Below, piece by piece: positions 5,087 through 8,264 of a stretch of DNA of 8,264 bases. The DNA is taken from the NCBI GenBank assembly GCA_017540915.1, contig JAFYAD010000001.1, positions 1 through 8,264 of the forward strand, read 5' to 3'. The notes under the pieces were generated by a model that saw nothing but the letters and a program-made list of their open reading frames with translations, searched no databases and was not told where the DNA came from. Source of the DNA: Lachnospiraceae bacterium (lineage in GTDB: Bacteria > Bacillota_A > Clostridia > Lachnospirales > Lachnospiraceae). The stretch's first letter is position 1. Each line of letters begins with the position of its first letter. Position numbers and translations under genes: made by a program.

Positions 5087-5779
5087 TTACCTTTTTGACA
5101 CCCGATACACCGCTATCAGCCTCTTCACCTTAAACTCGGAAGCAAGCTTTCCGTGGCTGTAGCTGATGGGGTTGTCAGCGTAATGAAGATTATATGTCAC
5201 CACAGTATCTCCCACGATCTCGATACATGCGGTATGAACTCCGCTCATAAGCTTTTTATTGTTCCAGAAAGACAGGATATATATACCCTCCCTGTGAGGC
5301 AGATCATTCGGGAGTCTTTCAAGCCTGAGCCCGTATCGCGAAGCATACTCGGGAAGCCTTAGGGGATTTGTCCCCCACTTTCCGAAGCGCACCAGATATC
5401 CTCCCGTCTCCGCACGTCTTATCATATCCGAGAACGGGATGAAATCCCCCTGTATCTTATCCAGCAGCAGCATTTCATCCGGATCGCAAGCCTTTGATCT
5501 GAGATCTTTATCGCGGTAAGCTATGTTGCGGCACAGCTCGCAGGCATTAAACACAGCGATTATCTCGCAGCCTGCATAAGCCATATCGCTGTAACCCAGC
5601 TTGAAATTGCGCAGGATCCTCTGATCAGTCACAAATCTGTTCCTGTAAAAACGCTTGCGGGCATTTTCATCAAAAGCCCTGTTAGCCACGAGATTGGAAT
5701 CGCTGACAGTGCTTTTTTTCTTTGAGACCCTGTGTTTATTCAATAATCTGTATCCGAAAGCCGCTAACCTTTGTAGCAC
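5087..5779 (-). CDS. Candidate C39/papain-like cysteine peptidase, uncharacterised
   Basis: I do not recognise a named family for this 230-residue protein, but its C-terminal two thirds look like a C39-like papain fold. MAYAGCEIIAVFNA (66-79) resembles the nucleophile helix with C71; GVHTACIEIVGD (180-191) supplies a candidate H182; VTYNLHYADNP (194-204) supplies N197 or D202. Segments about 100-165 would be the intervening helices. The N-terminal 50 residues are basic with no clear signal peptide or membrane helix, so export is doubtful. Additional Cys at 80, 83 and 98 could be structural. The start is GTG at 5779, supported by AGGAGG (5787-5792) 7 nt upstream. It is downstream of pgcA by 90 bp but separated by a GC-rich hairpin, and convergent with trpB. 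Function, substrate and activity are inference only; a non-catalytic papain-fold protein is possible. Confidence 0.6.
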   Translation of the reverse strand: MLQRLAAFGYRLLNKHRVSKKKSTVSDSNLVANRAFDENARKRFYRNRFVTDQRILRNFKLGYSDMAYAGCEIIAVFNACELCRNIAYRDKDLRSKACDPDEMLLLDKIQGDFIPFSDMIRRAETGGYLVRFGKWGTNPLRLPEYASRYGLRLERLPNDLPHREGIYILSFWNNKKLMSGVHTACIEIVGDTVVTYNLHYADNPISYSHGKLASEFKVKRLIAVYRVSKR

Positions 5780-5786
5780 AGATAAA

Positions 5787-5792
5787 CCTCCT
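5787..5792 (-). promoter_or_regulatory. Ribosome binding site for a GTG start
   Basis: A perfect AGGAGG on the minus strand lies 7 nt before GTG (5777-5779), making this non-ATG codon the convincing start of the peptidase-like gene. Confidence 0.85.
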
Positions 5793-5825
5793 ATATGGCG
5801 GGGTAACGAACCGAATATACACTAT

Positions 5826-5849
5826 GAGGGCAGGAATACTCCTGCCCTC
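5826..5849 (-). terminator. GC-rich stem-loop after pgcA, possible terminator
   Basis: GAGGGCAGGA (5826-5835) and TCCTGCCCTC (5840-5849) form a perfect 10-bp stem with a 4-nt loop, about 20 bp after the pgcA stop. The minus-strand exit ATAGTGTATATT is A/T-rich but lacks a true U-run. It could be an inefficient terminator that attenuates read-through into the peptidase-like gene, or an mRNA-stabilising hairpin. Confidence 0.5.
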
Positions 5850-5869
5850 TCATGTAACGCCTGATCACA

Positions 5870-7552
5870 TTATGAAAGAATGGGTTTGCAGGCCTCAGCC
5901 AGCTTGTCCTTCTTGGCCTGTGCCTCTGCGAGATCCTTGCCCGTTGTGGTGAAGTAGATCTTGATCTTCGGCTCAGTTCCTGACGGACGCACGATAACGG
6001 TTGAACCGTCCTCAAGTCCATAGATCAGCACATTAGCCTTCGGAAGTCCTGTCTTCTCAGGCTCGTTGTAATCCGTAACCTTTGTAACAGCTATACCTGC
6101 AAAATCAGCCGGTGCCTGATCTCTCAGCTTCTTCATGATCTCAGCCATCTTGTCCATGCCGGAAAGTCCCGGGAACTCAAAGGAATCGACTTTATTGAGA
6201 TACCTGCCGTACTGTGCGTAGATCTCCTCAAGGCGCTGCTTGATAGAAGAACCGATGCTGCGGTAATATGCAGCCATCTCACATATCAGCATTGAAGCAA
6301 TGACAGCATCTTTATCTCTTACATATGGACCTGCCAGATAACCGTAGCTCTCCTCAAATCCGAATATGAATCTGTCAACCTCGCCTGCTGCCTCGAGACC
6401 TGCGATCTGGTCACCGATCCACTTGAAGCCTGTCAGAACATGGCGAAGTTCAACGCCGTAGTGCTCTGCCACTGCGTCAGCAAGCGGTGTTGACACCAGA
6501 GACATAACAGCTACAGGCTTTTCGGGCATGGTGCCCTTCTCGATGCGGCCTGCGCAGATGTAATCCAACAGCAGAACACCCATCTCATTGCCACTTACAA
6601 GCTCATATGTGCCATCCGGACATTTCATGGCAATACCCACGCGGTCTGCATCCGGATCTGTGGCTAACATCAGGTCTGCCTCTGTCTCTTTTGCAAGCTC
6701 AAGACCGCACTTCAAAGCCTCGAATATCTCCGGATTAGGATAAGGACATGTTGTGAAATAACCGTTCGGATACTCCTGCTCCGGCACGATGGTAACATCC
6801 GTTATGCCGATATCGTGCAGTACCCTGGTGACAGGCACCAGACCTGTACCGTTAAGAGGTGAGTATACAAGCTTAAGTCCCGAAGTCCTGGCAAGACCCG
6901 GACGAACCTGTCTCGCCTCGATAGCCTCATAGAACGCTTTCTTGCAGTCGTCTCCCACAAAATGTATGAATCCGGACTCCACTCCGGTGGCAAATGACAT
7001 TGTCTTTGCACCGGTAAGCACGTCTGTCTTCTGTATCTCATCATATACGATAGCAGCCGCATCGTCTGTCATCTGGCAGCCATCCGGCCCGTACGCCTTA
7101 TAACCGTTGTATTTGGACGGGTTATGTGAAGCAGTCACCATGATGCCTGCGGTACATTTATAATATCTCGTGGCAAAGGACAAAGCCGGAACAGGCATTA
7201 TGGCATCGTAGATCCGCACCTTTATGCCGTTCGCAGCCAGAACTCCCGCTGCCTCCTTGGCGAATACATCACTCTTCAAGCGGCTGTCATAGGCGATAGC
7301 CACCTGTTTGTCACCCTCCTGCTTTAATACCCAGTTTGCAAGTCCCTGTGTGGCCTGACGCACAACCCAGATATTCATCCTGTTGGTACCGGCTCCCAGA
7401 GTTCCGCGAAGTCCCGCAGTTCCAAACTTAAGGCTCACTGCAAAACGATCCTTTATCTCACCGTCATCATCTTTTACCTTGGTAAGCTCCGGCAAAAGAT
7501 CGGGATCCTCGAGATCAAACGAAAGCCAACGGTCAAATTCCTCTTTGTACAT
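5870..7552 (-). CDS. pgcA: Phosphoglucomutase, alpha-D-phosphohexomutase family
   Basis: This 560-residue cytosolic enzyme interconverts glucose-1-phosphate and glucose-6-phosphate, linking glycogen, cellodextrin and galactose use and UDP-glucose synthesis to glycolysis. It has the four domains of the family. Domain 1 has the phosphoserine loop TASHNP (140-145, S142), preceded by the N-terminal FGTAGLRG (43-50). Domain 2 has the Mg2+ loop DPDADR (299-304). Domain 3 has the sugar-recognition loop GFEESYG (398-404). Domain 4 has the phosphate-binding RPSGTEPK (522-529). Length and motifs match the PgcA-type mutases of Firmicutes rather than the shorter GlmM. The GFEES loop favours gluco over manno substrates, though mannose-phosphate activity is not excluded. 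The start ATG at 7552 has AAAGGAG (7560-7566) upstream. It probably has its own promoter and is followed by a hairpin; no truncation or missing residue is seen. Confidence 0.94.
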   Translation of the reverse strand: MYKEEFDRWLSFDLEDPDLLPELTKVKDDDGEIKDRFAVSLKFGTAGLRGTLGAGTNRMNIWVVRQATQGLANWVLKQEGDKQVAIAYDSRLKSDVFAKEAAGVLAANGIKVRIYDAIMPVPALSFATRYYKCTAGIMVTASHNPSKYNGYKAYGPDGCQMTDDAAAIVYDEIQKTDVLTGAKTMSFATGVESGFIHFVGDDCKKAFYEAIEARQVRPGLARTSGLKLVYSPLNGTGLVPVTRVLHDIGITDVTIVPEQEYPNGYFTTCPYPNPEIFEALKCGLELAKETEADLMLATDPDADRVGIAMKCPDGTYELVSGNEMGVLLLDYICAGRIEKGTMPEKPVAVMSLVSTPLADAVAEHYGVELRHVLTGFKWIGDQIAGLEAAGEVDRFIFGFEESYGYLAGPYVRDKDAVIASMLICEMAAYYRSIGSSIKQRLEEIYAQYGRYLNKVDSFEFPGLSGMDKMAEIMKKLRDQAPADFAGIAVTKVTDYNEPEKTGLPKANVLIYGLEDGSTVIVRPSGTEPKIKIYFTTTGKDLAEAQAKKDKLAEACKPILS

Positions 7553-7589
7553 GTGCTGTCTCCTTTCTGTGTTTACTCAGATAAGGATT

Positions 7590-7618
7590 ATTTTACTCCT
7601 TTTTTGAATCTTCCGCAA
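7590..7618 (-). promoter_or_regulatory. Candidate promoter for pgcA
   Basis: On the minus strand TTGCGG (7613-7618), a 17-nt spacer and TAAAAT (7590-7595) would start transcription near 7583, about 30 nt before the pgcA ATG. The -10 is good (5/6); the -35 is weak (3/6). Confidence 0.45.
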
Positions 7619-7698
7619 TTACATTATTTACTTATTGATTGTTCTTCTTGGTGCCTCAACACCCGCTTTGTTGTTTCTGATGCCTCCGACAGGTTGCA

Positions 7699-7722
7699 TC
7701 AAAAATATCTTTCAAAAATATC
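7699..7722. repeat. Short tandem 11-bp repeat in the pgcA upstream gap
   Basis: TCAAAAATATC occurs at 7699-7709 and 7712-7722 with two bases between (13-bp period). It lies about 20 bp after the stop of the receiver protein. No function is apparent. The rest of the 7553-7741 gap holds only the candidate promoter and weak short stems. Confidence 0.6.
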
Positions 7723-7741
7723 CGCAGTCATATTCATTTTA

Positions 7742-8264
7742 TTATGAAAGATCATCTTTATCCAACAGCTCTTCAAACACTTCCCTGCTGACAAAAACAT
7801 AATCTACATCATGCCCATCCAGGTATTTGCGCGCCTTCTCCATATCCGCCACAAATGTCCCCCTGTAGATCCGGGCTGTTTTCTCTTTGATCTGCTTGAG
7901 CGAATCTCTGTCGTGATCCACTACCAGCATTGTCTTCGGAGCTTCCGCCGGTGTGCCCACCACTCTCGTGGTTTCCATACCGCTGTCAATTTCCCTGTAG
8001 AGCACAAGTTTTTGCGGAAGATACTGCGCCAGCGCATTTTCCAGAGCTGCCGGTTTTACAGGTTTTGACAGATAATCCGTGAAACCGTTCTCAAGATAGT
8101 ATTCACGCGCTCCCATCACCGCGTCCGCTGTCAGCGCGATGACCGGTATTCCCTGCATATCAAACTCGGTATTCATCTGCTTCAGGGTAGATATTCCGTC
8201 CATTCCCGGCATCATCTGATCTAACAGGATGATGTCGTAACGCCTCTTTTTCATCATTGATATC
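7742..8264 (-). CDS. C-terminal end of a receiver-domain protein, probably a hybrid histidine kinase (5' part outside window)
   Basis: The reading frame is open through the right edge, so the visible 173 residues are a C-terminal fragment; the internal ATG at 8257 is not the true start. Residues about 1-84 are the larger part of a CheY-like receiver: the phospho-acceptor D15 in ILLDQMMPGMDG (12-23), the conserved Thr T45 in IALTADA, and K67 in YLSKPV. The first strand with the acidic pair lies outside. After a linker (85-108), residues 109-173 look like the first half of a second, degenerate receiver: VVDHDRD strand, helix, strand, helix, then VDYVFVSRE, where the acceptor Asp is replaced, and the protein stops. 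The QMMPGMDG style and position at the end suggest a hybrid sensor kinase, but the kinase domain is not visible. It is followed by a 189-bp gap before pgcA. Confidence 0.78.
   Translation of the reverse strand, partial: ISMMKKRRYDIILLDQMMPGMDGISTLKQMNTEFDMQGIPVIALTADAVMGAREYYLENGFTDYLSKPVKPAALENALAQYLPQKLVLYREIDSGMETTRVVGTPAEAPKTMLVVDHDRDSLKQIKEKTARIYRGTFVADMEKARKYLDGHDVDYVFVSREVFEELLDKDDLS

Noticed and set aside
7628..7699. 23-codon minus-strand ORF between the receiver gene and pgcA
   Set aside because: No ribosome binding site, no recognisable similarity, and it overlaps weak stems and a short repeat; likely chance.

Overview
The window looks like chromosome from an anaerobic Firmicute, most likely a Lachnospiraceae-type Clostridia. 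This is inferred from strong AGGAGG-type ribosome sites, sigma-A-like promoters, and a gene mix of GH5 endoglucanase, GuaD-type deaminase, TrpB2, PgcA-type phosphoglucomutase and signalling proteins. There are no rRNA or tRNA genes, CRISPR arrays, transposases or phage genes. Most of it reads as ordinary core and accessory metabolism; the unusual material is mainly in the intergenic DNA.

Layout. 1-534 (-) is the N-terminal part of an FHA-GGDEF protein that runs off the left edge. 713-1807 (-) is a GH5 endoglucanase with no signal peptide. 1968-2441 (-) is a guanine deaminase with a highly structured upstream region (2470-2616). 2707-3399 (-) is a six-helix Pr6Pr/AIG1-like membrane protein. 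3607-4974 (+) is a stand-alone TrpB2, the only plus-strand gene. 5087-5779 (-) is a papain/C39-like candidate cysteine peptidase with a GTG start. 5870-7552 (-) is phosphoglucomutase pgcA. 7742-8264 (-) is the C-terminal end of a protein with a receiver domain, probably a hybrid histidine kinase, cut by the right edge.

Control signals. The divergent region 3400-3606 holds two strong promoters: a perfect TTGACA-17-TATAAT facing the membrane-protein gene and TTGACG-17-TATAAT facing trpB. A perfect 10-bp inverted repeat brackets the -10 box of the first and is a good operator candidate. A 12-bp-stem terminator lies between the convergent trpB and peptidase genes. Several further stem-loops sit after or before genes; some lack a U-tract and are not classic terminators.

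How the genes relate. No long operon is evident: most genes have their own promoter, terminator or hairpin. Metabolic links are loose. An intracellular GH5 enzyme could trim imported beta-glucan oligosaccharides, and PgcA links glucose-1-P and glucose-6-P. GuaD belongs to purine salvage or catabolism, and TrpB2 makes tryptophan from indole or a related substrate. The two signalling genes at the edges, a probable c-di-GMP enzyme and a receiver protein, are incomplete here.
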